Notes under the pieces: model-generated
Seen by the model: the letters and a program-made list of their open reading frames with translations, nothing else
What the model was told of the DNA's origin: nothing
The model's database searches: none
Assembly: GCA_021323315.1 (NCBI GenBank)
Contig: JAJTCQ010000007.1
Span: 1-57,879, forward strand
Length of the DNA: 57,879 nucleotides
DNA from: Gaiellaceae bacterium
GTDB taxonomy: Bacteria; Actinomycetota; Thermoleophilia; Gaiellales; Gaiellaceae
Reading direction: 5' to 3'
Shown: in pieces, positions 25,756-33,963 of the stretch
Layout of the letters: each line of letters opens with the position of its first letter
How positions within the stretch are numbered: the first letter of the stretch is position 1
Program-made: the position numbers and the translations under genes

Positions 25756-27258
25756 GTGGCAACACCAGACCGGAGCGGGAGGCGCACGTGGCGCTTCAGG
25801 CTGAGCGAAACCGAGACACTCGAGGTCTCGACACCACGGCGTGCGACGGAGAAGCAGGTCCGGCGGCGAGGGCGCTTCGGGCTCGTCGTCGGCGCACTCG
25901 TCGCGACAGTCGTGTTCGCGGCGGTCGGATCCGCGGACACGCTAAATACGAACGAATTCTCGACAACCGACGATCTCGTGTACGGAGGCGGTGCTCAGAC
26001 TGTGACGATCACGAAGCCGTCCAGTGGAACGAGCACCTTCAACGTTTCCTACACATTGCAGGCTCAGGGCGGCGACAGTGGCCCGACCGGTCCTGGGGGC
26101 AACTGCAACGTGTCGTCCACAAATCCTGCGACGCTGAGCTTCACGGGACTGCCGAGTGGCGTGACGGTGACTGGCGGCAATTCCTGGACGGCGTGTGGGA
26201 CGCAAGGCGTGACCTTCACTGTCGCATCCAGCGTCGTTGCTGGCACGTATGACCCGATCAACCCCTCACTTTCGGGAGGGAGCGGAACCTACAACTACCA
26301 CCAGCACGCGGACTTCAAGCTCGTCATCAACGCTCCTTCCGTCGCTGCTCCGACTGTGACGAAGAACGCGGTTGGGTCGCCCAACCATGTCTCGGGCGCG
26401 AGCACGTACGTGACCTCGGGCACGCAGCTTGGCTTCACGGTCTCGTCATCAGCGGCGCTCAGCGCGTGCACGATCAGCATCGACGGGCCGACGACAAACG
26501 ACGCGAGCTTCTCGTGCGTGATCGGCAGCAACTCGTACACGCTTGGCGGCAAGCTCACGAGCCCGCCCGATGGCAGCTACCTGAACTCGGCGTCGGCCAC
26601 GAACGCGGGTGGAACCGGGTCAGACTCGTTCACAGTCATCCTGGACAACACGGCACCCAGCATCAGCGTCACCGGCTACACAGACGGGGCAGTCTTCGTG
26701 AAGGGCGTTGACACGCTGCCGACTGTCGGCTGCTCGACAGCTGACGACGGAACGGGCTCTGGTCTCGCGAGTCAGAGCGGTCCGGCGGTAAAAGCCGGAA
26801 CCGGCCTGAACGCCAATGGCGTCGGCTCGGTCACCTATCAGTGCACGGCGACGGACAACCTCGGCAACTCGAGGACCGTCGAGAGCACGTACAGCGTTAT
26901 CTACAACTGGAGCGGGTTCTTCAGCCCAGTCGAGAACCCGACTGCCTGGAACTCGGCGAAGGCCGGCCAGTCGATCCCGGTCAAGTTCAGCCTCGGCGGG
27001 GATGAGGGACTGAACATCTTCGCTTCGGGATACCCGAAGATCTCCTCGATTGCATGCCCCAACGGCGGCGTGACCCCTGATCCGATCGAGGAGTACGAGA
27101 CGATAACGGCGAACAGCAAGCTGATCTATGACGCCCTGGCTGGTCAGTACAACTACGTCTGGAAGACGGACAAGGCCTGGGCGGGGAAGTGCTTCCGTCT
27201 GGACGTCAAGCTGGACGACAACACCACGCACTCGGCAAACTTCCAGTTCACGAAGTAG
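25756..27258 (+). CDS. Secreted PxKF-domain protein with Ig-like modules
   Basis: A 500-residue exported protein. Unusually, about 35 charged residues precede the hydrophobic signal segment (about 39-59, GLVVGALVATVVFAAVGSA). The body is rich in Ser, Thr, Gly and Asn, with repeated beta-sandwich-like stretches (for example TAPSISVTGYTDGAVFVKG, resembling bacterial Ig-like repeats). The C-terminal 120 residues carry the PxKF motif in AGQSIPVKFSLGGDEGL and paired cysteines. The start is GTG 25756 with GGAGAGGAG 6-7 nt upstream, a strong ribosome-binding site; earlier in-frame GTG codons lack one. Codons here are visibly less GC-rich than in neighbours. It is probably cell-surface or secreted; its function is unknown. 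Confidence 0.8.
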   Translation: MATPDRSGRRTWRFRLSETETLEVSTPRRATEKQVRRRGRFGLVVGALVATVVFAAVGSADTLNTNEFSTTDDLVYGGGAQTVTITKPSSGTSTFNVSYTLQAQGGDSGPTGPGGNCNVSSTNPATLSFTGLPSGVTVTGGNSWTACGTQGVTFTVASSVVAGTYDPINPSLSGGSGTYNYHQHADFKLVINAPSVAAPTVTKNAVGSPNHVSGASTYVTSGTQLGFTVSSSAALSACTISIDGPTTNDASFSCVIGSNSYTLGGKLTSPPDGSYLNSASATNAGGTGSDSFTVILDNTAPSISVTGYTDGAVFVKGVDTLPTVGCSTADDGTGSGLASQSGPAVKAGTGLNANGVGSVTYQCTATDNLGNSRTVESTYSVIYNWSGFFSPVENPTAWNSAKAGQSIPVKFSLGGDEGLNIFASGYPKISSIACPNGGVTPDPIEEYETITANSKLIYDALAGQYNYVWKTDKAWAGKCFRLDVKLDDNTTHSANFQFTK

Positions 27259-27281
27259 GACGCGAGAGCAATCGATGCATT

Positions 27282-27305
27282 GAGGGGCGCCGCGAGGCGC
27301 CCCTC
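27282..27305. terminator. Bidirectional terminator between PxKF and MFS genes
   Basis: Perfect 10-bp stem GAGGGGCGCC / GGCGCCCCTC with a GCGA loop (GNRA type), followed on the plus strand by TTCTA. It lies between two convergent genes and can serve both. Confidence 0.7.
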
Positions 27306-27310
27306 TTCTA

Positions 27311-28549
27311 TCAGGCGGCCTCGGGCGCGACGGCGGGCGGGCGTCGGGCGACGGAGAGCCAGACAGCAGGCCCGAAGACTGCAACCGTCGCACCAACCGC
27401 GATGGCGACGACCCCCCACTCCGAGTACGCCAGGCCGCCGATCAGCGCGAGCGCAGCGGCGCTGAGCCCCGCGATGAGGTCGGTGAACCCCACGAGGCCC
27501 TGGCGTTCGACCGGCTTCGCGTGCGTCACGAGCTCCGCGGAGGCCGCGACGTACGACACGTTCCACCCGAGGCCAAGCAGGAACAGCGAGAGCGACATTC
27601 CCGGGATCTGGATGACCCACGCGAGCAGCACCGTGGAAACGGCCATCACCAGGAGGCCGCCGATCAGCGCGCGATGGCGGCCGACCCGATCTACGAGTTG
27701 GCCGACGACGAGCACGAGCCCGAACATCCCGACGATGTGCACGCTGATGACGGTGAAGACGTCGGCCTGCTCGTGGTCGTGGCCGACCACGATGTAGCCG
27801 CTCAGGTTCATCACACTGGCCATCACGGCCAAGCTCGCGACCGCGGCCACGACAGCCGCCGGAACTCCGGGTCGTCGCAGGATCTGGCCGAGCGGCGCCG
27901 CCGGCTCCGTCGTCGGCTCGGCGCCCGGGGCAAGACCTGCGCGTTCGAGCTCGAACGCGACCGTGCGCGGATCCGGGCGAATCGCCAGCGTGAGGATGAG
28001 CCCGACGACGCACATCGCAGCAGCGGCAAACCACGGGACGATCAGCGTGTCGAGCTCGAGCTCCTTCCCGGCGAAGAGCGGCCGGAAGACGAGCGGCCCG
28101 AGGGCGGCACCGAACAGGGCGCCGAAGAGGACGTACGAGATGGCCCGCGCTTTGCGCGGTTCCGGATACATGTCGGCGACGGCCGTGCGCGCGAGCAGCA
28201 CGGCTCCGTTCATCCCACCGACGCCGAGGAATCCGAGGATGACGAGCGGCGCCGAGTCTCCCACGCACCCGAGCGCGGTCAGCACGCAGCCAACGAGGCC
28301 GACCACGAACCCTCCCGCGAGCACGGGAACGCGTCCGTAGCGGTCCATAAGGCGTCCGGCAGGGAGGGCGGCAAGTGCGCCTGCGGTCAGGAAGATCGCC
28401 GGCCCGAGGCCAAGAACGGATTCGATCCCGGTGACGAGGACGAGGGTGATCGTGGCAACTGCGGCCGCGAGCTGCAGAACACCTGACAGCGTTACCAGGC
28501 AGAGCGCGAGCAGGACGGTGTTCTGCCGGATCTGCCGCTGCGTCGTCAC
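27311..28549 (-). CDS. MFS transporter, drug/solute efflux type
   Basis: A 412-residue major facilitator with about 12 hydrophobic segments. The loop 2-3 signature is GRLMDRYGRVPVLAGG, and a similar motif in the second half is GQLVDRVGRHRALIGG. The middle loop (about 190-220) is hydrophilic. The substrate cannot be predicted; the architecture resembles 12-helix drug or sugar exporters. The start is GTG 28549, with TACGCT 6 nt upstream (leaderless). It is divergent from the thiamine operon, so a role in thiamine-related transport is conceivable but not supported by sequence. Confidence 0.82.
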   Translation of the reverse strand: MTTQRQIRQNTVLLALCLVTLSGVLQLAAAVATITLVLVTGIESVLGLGPAIFLTAGALAALPAGRLMDRYGRVPVLAGGFVVGLVGCVLTALGCVGDSAPLVILGFLGVGGMNGAVLLARTAVADMYPEPRKARAISYVLFGALFGAALGPLVFRPLFAGKELELDTLIVPWFAAAAMCVVGLILTLAIRPDPRTVAFELERAGLAPGAEPTTEPAAPLGQILRRPGVPAAVVAAVASLAVMASVMNLSGYIVVGHDHEQADVFTVISVHIVGMFGLVLVVGQLVDRVGRHRALIGGLLVMAVSTVLLAWVIQIPGMSLSLFLLGLGWNVSYVAASAELVTHAKPVERQGLVGFTDLIAGLSAAALALIGGLAYSEWGVVAIAVGATVAVFGPAVWLSVARRPPAVAPEAA

Positions 28550-28555
28550 CGCGCG

Positions 28556-28561
28556 AGCGTA
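28556..28561 (-). promoter_or_regulatory. -10 box (TACGCT) of the MFS gene
   Basis: TACGCT on the minus strand lies 6 nt upstream of the GTG at 28549, fitting leaderless spacing. Confidence 0.5.
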
Positions 28562-28567
28562 TCCGTC

Positions 28568-28573
28568 TACGAT
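28568..28573 (+). promoter_or_regulatory. -10 box (TACGAT) of the thiamine operon
   Basis: TACGAT lies about 12 nt before the 5' edge of the TPP riboswitch, placing the transcript start near 28580. No clear -35 is visible. Confidence 0.4.
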
Positions 28574-28584
28574 GATCCAGACGT

Positions 28585-28671
28585 AACGGGGAGCTCGGGG
28601 CAGCCGGGCTGAGAGGGCGGTCGAGAGCGCCGCCGACCCGCAGAACCTGATCTGGGTAATGCCAGCGGAGG
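28585..28671 (+). ncRNA. TPP riboswitch (THI box)
   Basis: The conserved core is present: CTGAGA at 28609-28614, ACCC then GAACCTGATCTGGGTAATGC and CAGCGGAGGAA at the 3' end. AGCTCGG (from about 28592) pairs with CCGGGCT before the CTGAGA. The 3' strand contains the GGAGG ribosome-binding site for the GTG at 28677, so thiamine pyrophosphate binding should block translation of the thiamine salvage operon. Confidence 0.9.
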
Positions 28672-28676
28672 AAGGC

Positions 28677-29324
28677 GTGTCGGAAGAGATCGTTGTGGTG
28701 GTGTCGGGGGGTGAGCCGCCGGATCCCCGCGCAGCCTCGGCCGCGCCGCTCGGCGCTCCCGTCGTGGCGGCAGACAAGGGGCTCGAGCACGCGCTCTCGC
28801 TCGGCCTCGACGTGACCCTGGCGGTCGGGGACTTCGACTCCGCCTCGCCGGAGGCCGTCGCAGTCGCGGAGAGCGCGGGCGTCCGCGTGGAGCGCCACCC
28901 GCAAGAGAAGGACGCGACGGATCTCGAGCTCGCGCTCGACGCCGCGGCCGCGATGGAGCCGCGGCGCATCCTCGTGCTGGCGGGCGAGGGCGGCAGGCTC
29001 GACCACCAGCTCTCGGCGCTGCTCCTCCTGGCTTCGGAGCGGTATGGGGGCGTGCAGGTCGACGCGCTGGTCGGCCGCGCATGGGTCCACGTCGTCCGTG
29101 GGGCGCGTGCGCTCGAGGGGACATCGGGCGCGCTCGTCTCGCTGCTCGCGATCGGCGGAGCCGCGACAGGCGTGACGACTGACGGCCTGGTCTACCCGTT
29201 GCGAGGGGAGACGCTGGCGGCCGGGTCGAGCCGCGGCCTGTCGAACGTGTTCGCTGCGGACACGGCCCACGTCTCGGTGGAGGACGGCGTGCTCCTCGCG
29301 ATGCGACCAGAGGACGCCACGTGA
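28677..29324 (+). CDS. Thiamine pyrophosphokinase
   Basis: This enzyme transfers pyrophosphate from ATP to thiamine, making TPP from imported vitamin. The 215-residue protein has the family motifs: VVAADKGLEHAL (about 29-40), LAVGDFDSA (48-56), HPQEKDATDLELAL (74-87) and GEGGRLDHQLSALLLL, with the thiamine-contacting C-terminal domain ending TDGLVYPLRGETL and GLSNVF. The start is GTG 28677, just after the riboswitch ribosome-binding site; an upstream ATG at 28659 lies inside the riboswitch core. It overlaps the substrate-binding protein gene as GTGA. The riboswitch and gene order show it is part of a thiamine salvage operon. Confidence 0.92.
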   Translation: MSEEIVVVVSGGEPPDPRAASAAPLGAPVVAADKGLEHALSLGLDVTLAVGDFDSASPEAVAVAESAGVRVERHPQEKDATDLELALDAAAAMEPRRILVLAGEGGRLDHQLSALLLLASERYGGVQVDALVGRAWVHVVRGARALEGTSGALVSLLAIGGAATGVTTDGLVYPLRGETLAAGSSRGLSNVFAADTAHVSVEDGVLLAMRPEDAT

Positions 29325-30379
29325 CACTGTTTCCAGACGCCCTTCGCACGCTCGCGGTGGGCATGGCGGTCGTCACCGTCGCCTGCGGATGCGGAGGGAG
29401 CGACGAGACGCCGAGGGTGGTCGTGCTCGTGACGCACGACTCTTTCGCGGTCTCGCCAGACGTGAAGAGGGCGTTCGAGGAGGAGAGTGGCCTGACGCTC
29501 CGGATCCTCAAGGCGGGCGACGCCGGCGAGATCGTGACGCGAGCGCTCCTGACGGCCGGGAACCCGGAAGGCGACGTGCTCTTCGGCGTCGACAACAACC
29601 TGCTCCAGCGCACGCTCGAGGGCGACGTGTTCGAGGAGTACGAGTCGCCTCGGCTCGAGAACATCGACCCGGAGCTCCTCCTCGACCCGCAGCACCGCGC
29701 GACGCCGATTGACCGTGGCGACGTGTGTCTCAACTACGACCAGGCGTGGTTCACAGAACGGGAGCTCGACCCGCCGCGCGAGCTCTCGGACCTCGTGCTC
29801 GCGCCGTATCGGGACCTGCTCGTGGTGGAGAACCCGGCGACCTCGACTCCGGGGCTCGCGTTCCTGCTCGCGACGATTGCGTCGTACGGTGACGATGGCT
29901 GGCAGGCGTTCTGGCGCGGCCTGCGCGCCAATGGCGTGCTCGTCGTCGACGGGTGGGAGGACGCCTACTACGCGCGCTTCTCGGGCTCGGCGGGGAGCAA
30001 GGGGAAGCGGCCGATCGTCGTGTCGTACGCGTCGAGCCCGCCGGCCGAGGTGATCTTCCGCGACCCGCGGCCGAGCGAGCCGCCGACGGGCGTGGTCGAG
30101 CGGTCGTGCTTCCGGCAGGTCGAGCTGGCCGGAGTGCTGCGCGGCGCGCGGAACGAGGAGGGTGCGCGGCAGCTGATCGACTTCATGCTCTCGGAGCGCT
30201 TCCAAGAGGACATCCCGCTGCAGATGTTCGTCTTCCCGGCACGGCTCGACACCGCGCTTCCGCGAGCGTTCGAGCAGTTCGCGGTCGTCCCCGAAAGCCC
30301 ACTCGAGCTTCCGCCGGAGAAGATCGAGGCGAACCGAGAGCGCTGGGTGGACGAGTGGACGGACATCGTGATCCGCTGA
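29321..30379 (+). CDS. thiB: Thiamine ABC transporter, substrate-binding lipoprotein (ThiB-like)
   Basis: A 352-residue periplasmic-type binding protein anchored as a lipoprotein (signal peptide with VACGCG lipobox, Cys about 22 or 24). The mature start VVVLVTHDSFAVSPDVKRAFEEESGL matches the ThiB pattern of a Asp-Ser-Phe motif followed by the clamp helix. Further ThiB-like features are GDVLFGVDNNLLQRTL, DRGDVCLNYDQAWF, NPATSTPGLAFLLAT and QMFVFPARLDTALP. It binds thiamine or its phosphates by family knowledge. The start GTG overlaps the kinase gene as GTGA. Confidence 0.9.
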   Translation: MTLFPDALRTLAVGMAVVTVACGCGGSDETPRVVVLVTHDSFAVSPDVKRAFEEESGLTLRILKAGDAGEIVTRALLTAGNPEGDVLFGVDNNLLQRTLEGDVFEEYESPRLENIDPELLLDPQHRATPIDRGDVCLNYDQAWFTERELDPPRELSDLVLAPYRDLLVVENPATSTPGLAFLLATIASYGDDGWQAFWRGLRANGVLVVDGWEDAYYARFSGSAGSKGKRPIVVSYASSPPAEVIFRDPRPSEPPTGVVERSCFRQVELAGVLRGARNEEGARQLIDFMLSERFQEDIPLQMFVFPARLDTALPRAFEQFAVVPESPLELPPEKIEANRERWVDEWTDIVIR

Positions 30380-31959
30380 GCAGTCGAGCCTGGCGGGCGC
30401 TGGTTCTCGGCGTTCCGCTCGCGTTCCTCGCGCTCTTCTTCCTCTACCCGCTCGCAGCGATCGTCGAGCGCGGCCTGCGTGGCGAGGGCGATCCGCCGCT
30501 CGACGTCCTGACCGATCCGACGACGGCGGACGTGGTCTGGTTCACGGTCTGGCAGGCGCTCGCATCGACGGTGCTGACGATCGCCCTCGCATTGCCCGCC
30601 GCCTACGTCCTCGGGCGCTACCGCTTCCGCGGCCGTGGTCTGGTCGGTGCGCTCGTCGTGGTGCCGTTCGTGCTCCCCACCGTGGTCGTCGCCCTCGCAT
30701 TCGTCGCGATCCTTCCGGACGGCGTGGAGCGGGGATGGGCTCCGATCCTCGTGGCGCACGCGTTCTTCAACGTCGCGGTGGTCGTGCGGATCGTCGGGAC
30801 GTTCTGGGCGAGCCTCGACCCGAGAGTCGACGAGGCGGCGGCCACCCTCGGGGCGCGACCGCTCGCGCGCTTTCGCGAGATCACGGCGCCCTTGCTTGCA
30901 CCGGCGCTCGCGGCGGCGGCCGCGATCGTCTTCCTCTTCTCCTTCACCTCGTTCGGCGTCGTCCTGATCCTGGGCGGCCCGAGGTTCGCGACGCTCGAGG
31001 CCGAGATCTACAACCAGGCGGTCCGGCTCTTCGACCTGCGGGCTGCAGCGGTTCTCTCGATCGTGCAGCTGGCCTGCGTCGTCGCGGCTGTCTGGGTCGC
31101 CACGCGCCTCGAACGACGGGTCGTCGTGACGGGTCAGCTCCGCCCCGAGTCGGAGGTGCTCCGTGCTCCTCGCACGACGCGCGACAAGCTCGTCGTCGGT
31201 GCGAGCCTGGGCGGTCTCGCGCTCTTCCTCGGGCTGCCGCTCGCCGTCCTGGTGGAGCGCTCGCTCGCGATCGGTGACGGCCATGGGCTCCACGCGTACC
31301 GCGCCCTCGGGCGTCCGACGAGCGTCCTCCTCGCAGCGCCGTGGGAGGCCGTGCTCAACTCCGTCGTCTATGCGGCTGCCGCCACGGCGATCGCCCTGGC
31401 GGTCGGCGGCCTGGCGGCATTCGCGCTTGCGACATCGCGCGGGCGGGTCCTCGACAGCCTGATTCTGTTGCCACTCGGCGTGTCGGCGGTGATGCTCGGG
31501 CTCGGGTTCCTGATCGCCTTCGACACCGAACCGCTCGACTTCCGTGCCGCGTCGTGGCTCGTCCCGGTCGCGCAGGCGCTCGTCGCCATCCCGTTCGTCG
31601 TTCGCATCCTGGTGCCGACGCTTCGCTCGATCGACCCGCGTCAGCGCGAAGCGGCAGCGCTGCTCGGCGCGCCGCCCGCTCGGGTCAGGCGCGAGATCGA
31701 CCTGCCGATCGTCTCGCGCGGCCTCGCGGTCGCCGCTGCGTTCGCGTTCGCCATCTCGCTGGGCGAGTTCGGAGCGACGGTGTTCCTCGCACGGCCCGAC
31801 CGGCCGACGCTGCCGGTCGCGATCTTCCGCTTCCTCGGACGACCCGGAGAGGTCAACGTCGCGCAGGCCTACGCGCTCGCGGTCGTGCTGATGGTGCTGA
31901 CGGTCGTGTCGGTGCTGCTCGTCGAGCGGTTGCGCGTCCGTCGCGGAGGCTGGTTCTGA
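30355..31959 (+). CDS. thiP: Thiamine ABC transporter permease (ThiP-like)
   Basis: A 534-residue membrane protein made of two fused permease halves, as in ThiP and the ferric-iron permeases. Each half has about six transmembrane segments and an EAA loop: DEAAATLGARPLARFREITAPLL in the first and REAAALLGAPPARVRREIDLPI in the second. Start choice: GTG 30355, which overlaps the ThiB gene by 25 nt; the alternative is a CTG at 30376 overlapping its stop as CTGA. The stop overlaps the ATPase start as TGATG. Confidence 0.9.
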   Translation: MDGHRDPLSSRAWRALVLGVPLAFLALFFLYPLAAIVERGLRGEGDPPLDVLTDPTTADVVWFTVWQALASTVLTIALALPAAYVLGRYRFRGRGLVGALVVVPFVLPTVVVALAFVAILPDGVERGWAPILVAHAFFNVAVVVRIVGTFWASLDPRVDEAAATLGARPLARFREITAPLLAPALAAAAAIVFLFSFTSFGVVLILGGPRFATLEAEIYNQAVRLFDLRAAAVLSIVQLACVVAAVWVATRLERRVVVTGQLRPESEVLRAPRTTRDKLVVGASLGGLALFLGLPLAVLVERSLAIGDGHGLHAYRALGRPTSVLLAAPWEAVLNSVVYAAAATAIALAVGGLAAFALATSRGRVLDSLILLPLGVSAVMLGLGFLIAFDTEPLDFRAASWLVPVAQALVAIPFVVRILVPTLRSIDPRQREAAALLGAPPARVRREIDLPIVSRGLAVAAAFAFAISLGEFGATVFLARPDRPTLPVAIFRFLGRPGEVNVAQAYALAVVLMVLTVVSVLLVERLRVRRGGWF

Positions 31960-32897
31960 TGCTTCGCGTGGAGGGCCTTACGGTGGGATTCGACGGAGTC
32001 GCGGCGCTCGACCACGCGTCCCTGGACGTTTCGAATGGTGAGACCGTTACGGTCCTGGGGCCGAGCGGCTCGGGTAAGACGACGCTCCTGCGAGTCGTCG
32101 CCGGGCTCCAGGTGCCGGACAAGGGACGGGTGGTGCTCGACGGGAAGGATCTCGCCGGTATTCCGCCGCATCGCCGCGGGATCGGTCTCGTCTTTCAGGA
32201 CCACGCGCTCTTTCCGCATCGCAACGTGGCGGAGAACGTCGGCTTCGGTCTGCGCATGCGTGGCGACAATCCCGCTGCGACCGCGAGACGCGTTCGCGAG
32301 CTGCTCGAGCTCGTCGGCCTCGCCGGCTTCGAGCGCCGGTCCGTCGGAACGCTCTCGGGCGGGGAGCAGCAGCGCGTGGCGCTCGCCCGGGCGCTGGCGC
32401 CCGAGCCGCGGCTGCTCCTCCTCGACGAGCCACTCGGATCTCTCGACCGGCGGCTGCGCGATCGCCTCCTCGAAGACCTCGCCCGCCTCTTCGGCCAGCT
32501 CGATGTCACGGCCGTGTACGTCACGCACGACCATTCGGAGGCGTTCATTCTCGGCGACCGCGTGGCGGTGATGCGCCGGGGGCGGGTCGTCCAGGTCGCG
32601 ACACCCGACGAGCTCTGGGCGCGGCCGGCGGACGAGGACACGGCTCGCTTCCTCGGCATCGCGAACGTCGACGGCACCGAGATCGTCAGGCCCGAGGCGG
32701 TGGCGGTGCGACCGGCGGCGGCGCGCGGCGACGGAACGGTCGAAACCGCGGTACGAGTCGGCCCCGTCGTGCGCCTCCACGTTCGGCTCGACGACGGGCG
32801 CATGCTGGAGGCGGTCATGGCGTCGCTCGAGCACCCACGGCCGGGAGACCGGGTCGACGTCGAGGTCGATCCGCGAGGCATCGTTCGCCTTCGATGA
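31959..32897 (+). CDS. thiQ: Thiamine ABC transporter ATP-binding protein (ThiQ-like)
   Basis: The ATPase of the importer, 312 residues. Walker A is GPSGSGKTTLL (about 33-43), the Q-loop is VFQDHALFPHRNVAENV, the signature is LSGGEQQRVALARALAPEP, Walker B is LLLLDEPLGSLD and the H-loop is VTHDHSEAF. The C-terminal 90 residues resemble a small TOBE-like beta domain (VRPEAVAVRPAA). This extension is longer than in E. coli ThiQ (about 230 residues) and recalls the MalK/PotA layout. The start is ATG 31959. Confidence 0.9.
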   Translation: MLRVEGLTVGFDGVAALDHASLDVSNGETVTVLGPSGSGKTTLLRVVAGLQVPDKGRVVLDGKDLAGIPPHRRGIGLVFQDHALFPHRNVAENVGFGLRMRGDNPAATARRVRELLELVGLAGFERRSVGTLSGGEQQRVALARALAPEPRLLLLDEPLGSLDRRLRDRLLEDLARLFGQLDVTAVYVTHDHSEAFILGDRVAVMRRGRVVQVATPDELWARPADEDTARFLGIANVDGTEIVRPEAVAVRPAAARGDGTVETAVRVGPVVRLHVRLDDGRMLEAVMASLEHPRPGDRVDVEVDPRGIVRLR

Positions 32898-33160
32898 TCC
32901 GCAAGCGCGTCGTCGTCCACGGATTCGTACAGGGCGTGTTCTTCCGCGACTCTGTTCGGCGCCATGCCATCGGCGTAGGCGTCAGCGGGTGGGTGCGCAA
33001 CAACCGCGACGGGAGCGTGGAAGCAGTTTTCGAGGGCGATGCGGACGCCGTGGAAAGCCTCGTGAGACTCTGTCACCAGGGCCCGAGAGGAGCGCGCGTC
33101 GATCGCGTCGACGTCGCAGCGGAGGAGCCCGAGGGAATCACGGGCTTCGCCGTCCGCTAG
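32894..33160 (+). CDS. acyP: Acylphosphatase
   Basis: An 88-residue acylphosphatase that hydrolyses carboxyl-phosphate bonds. The catalytic residues are R18 in GFVQGVFFRDS and N36 in GWVRNNRDGSVEAVFEG, both in the standard positions, and the length is normal. The ATG overlaps the ATPase stop as ATGA, making it the last gene of the riboswitch-controlled thiamine operon. A role in thiamine metabolism is not known for the family, so the link may only be transcriptional. Confidence 0.93.
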   Translation: MIRKRVVVHGFVQGVFFRDSVRRHAIGVGVSGWVRNNRDGSVEAVFEGDADAVESLVRLCHQGPRGARVDRVDVAAEEPEGITGFAVR

Positions 33161-33165
33161 CTTGG

Positions 33166-33774
33166 CTACCAGCGCTCCCAGCGGATCGACTCGGCCTCGG
33201 CGCGTCGCGGCTTCGTGCGACGGCTCGTCACCGCGCTCCAGCCGGGATCGGGAGCGGGCACGCCGATGGTCACGAGGCCGACGATCGTCACGTCGTCCGG
33301 GATACCGAACCGCGCGCGAATCGCGGTCGCCGCGGCGCCCTCGACGCCGGTGAGACCGGCCGCGAGCCCTTCGTCGACCGCGGCGAGCAGGAGCATCATC
33401 ATCGCGGCGCCCGCGTCGACGAACCAGAACGGAACGGGCCAATCGATCTCGGCGCCATCCACGAGCTTGTCGTCCTGTCGGTACCGCTCGTGGTAATCGT
33501 CCTCGCGCGTGCAGACGATGACGTGAATCGGGGCCGACTCGAGCCACGGCTCTCGCCCGTCCGGCGTCGTCCAACCGGACTCGCGCATGATGCGAGCGAT
33601 CTCGGCGCGCAGTTCGTCCTCGGTCACGACCAGGAGGCGCTGCCCCTGGCTGTAGCCTGCGCTCGGAGCGCGCCGCACGGTGCCGACGATCCGTTCGGCG
33701 ACCTCCCGCGACACGGGCTCCCGCGCGTAGTTGCGAACCATGCGGCGCTTCGGCAGCAGCTCCTGGAACTGCAT
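33166..33774 (-). CDS. Nitroreductase family protein
   Basis: A 202-residue FMN-dependent oxidoreductase of the nitroreductase fold. The N-terminus has RRMVRNYAREPVSREVAERIV with the phosphate-binding RR/RxY segment, then RRAPSAGYSQGQRLLVVTED, and the central helix FVDAGAAMMMLLLAAVDEGLAAGLTGV typical of the dimer core. The C-terminus VTIVGLVTIGVPAPDPGW fits the flavin-binding end. The electron acceptor cannot be named; relatives reduce nitroaromatics, quinones or deazaflavin-linked substrates. The ATG overlaps the stop of the upstream acidic miniprotein as TGATG, so they are co-transcribed. Confidence 0.87.
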   Translation of the reverse strand: MQFQELLPKRRMVRNYAREPVSREVAERIVGTVRRAPSAGYSQGQRLLVVTEDELRAEIARIMRESGWTTPDGREPWLESAPIHVIVCTREDDYHERYRQDDKLVDGAEIDWPVPFWFVDAGAAMMMLLLAAVDEGLAAGLTGVEGAAATAIRARFGIPDDVTIVGLVTIGVPAPDPGWSAVTSRRTKPRRAEAESIRWERW

Positions 33775-33935
33775 CAGTCGTCGTCGTTTTCGTCGAGGTC
33801 CTCGTCGAGCTCATCTGGGTCGTCGAAACCGTCCTCGAGCGCCGTCTCGATGCTCTCGTCGCCCTCGTCCCAGTCGTCGTCGCTCTCGCCGACCGCGGCG
33901 CTCGCGAAGCCCTCGTCCTGCCAGAGATCGCCCAT
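33774..33935 (-). CDS. Acidic miniprotein (53 aa) upstream of nitroreductase
   Basis: ATG 33935 opens a 53-codon frame that ends as TGATG at the nitroreductase start. Nearly half of the residues are Asp or Glu, with DDPDELDEDLDENDDD at the C-terminus and MGDLWQDEGFASAAVGESDD at the start. The upstream GGAAGGGG fits a ribosome-binding site. I recognise no family. The exact junction overlap and the ribosome-binding site argue for a real gene. Confidence 0.6.
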   Translation of the reverse strand: MGDLWQDEGFASAAVGESDDDWDEGDESIETALEDGFDDPDELDEDLDENDDD

Positions 33936-33963
33936 CTGCCCCTTCCGATCGTGAGGGCCGAGC

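Noticed and set aside
27153-29327. A 724-codon minus-strand frame across the thiamine kinase and MFS genes
   Set aside because: A shadow frame; the TPP riboswitch and the kinase motifs on the plus strand and the MFS gene in another minus frame explain the sequence.
30376-30379. CTG start for the thiamine permease gene, as CTGA overlap
   Set aside because: A GTG at 30355 is available in frame, so CTG is not needed; kept only as an alternative.
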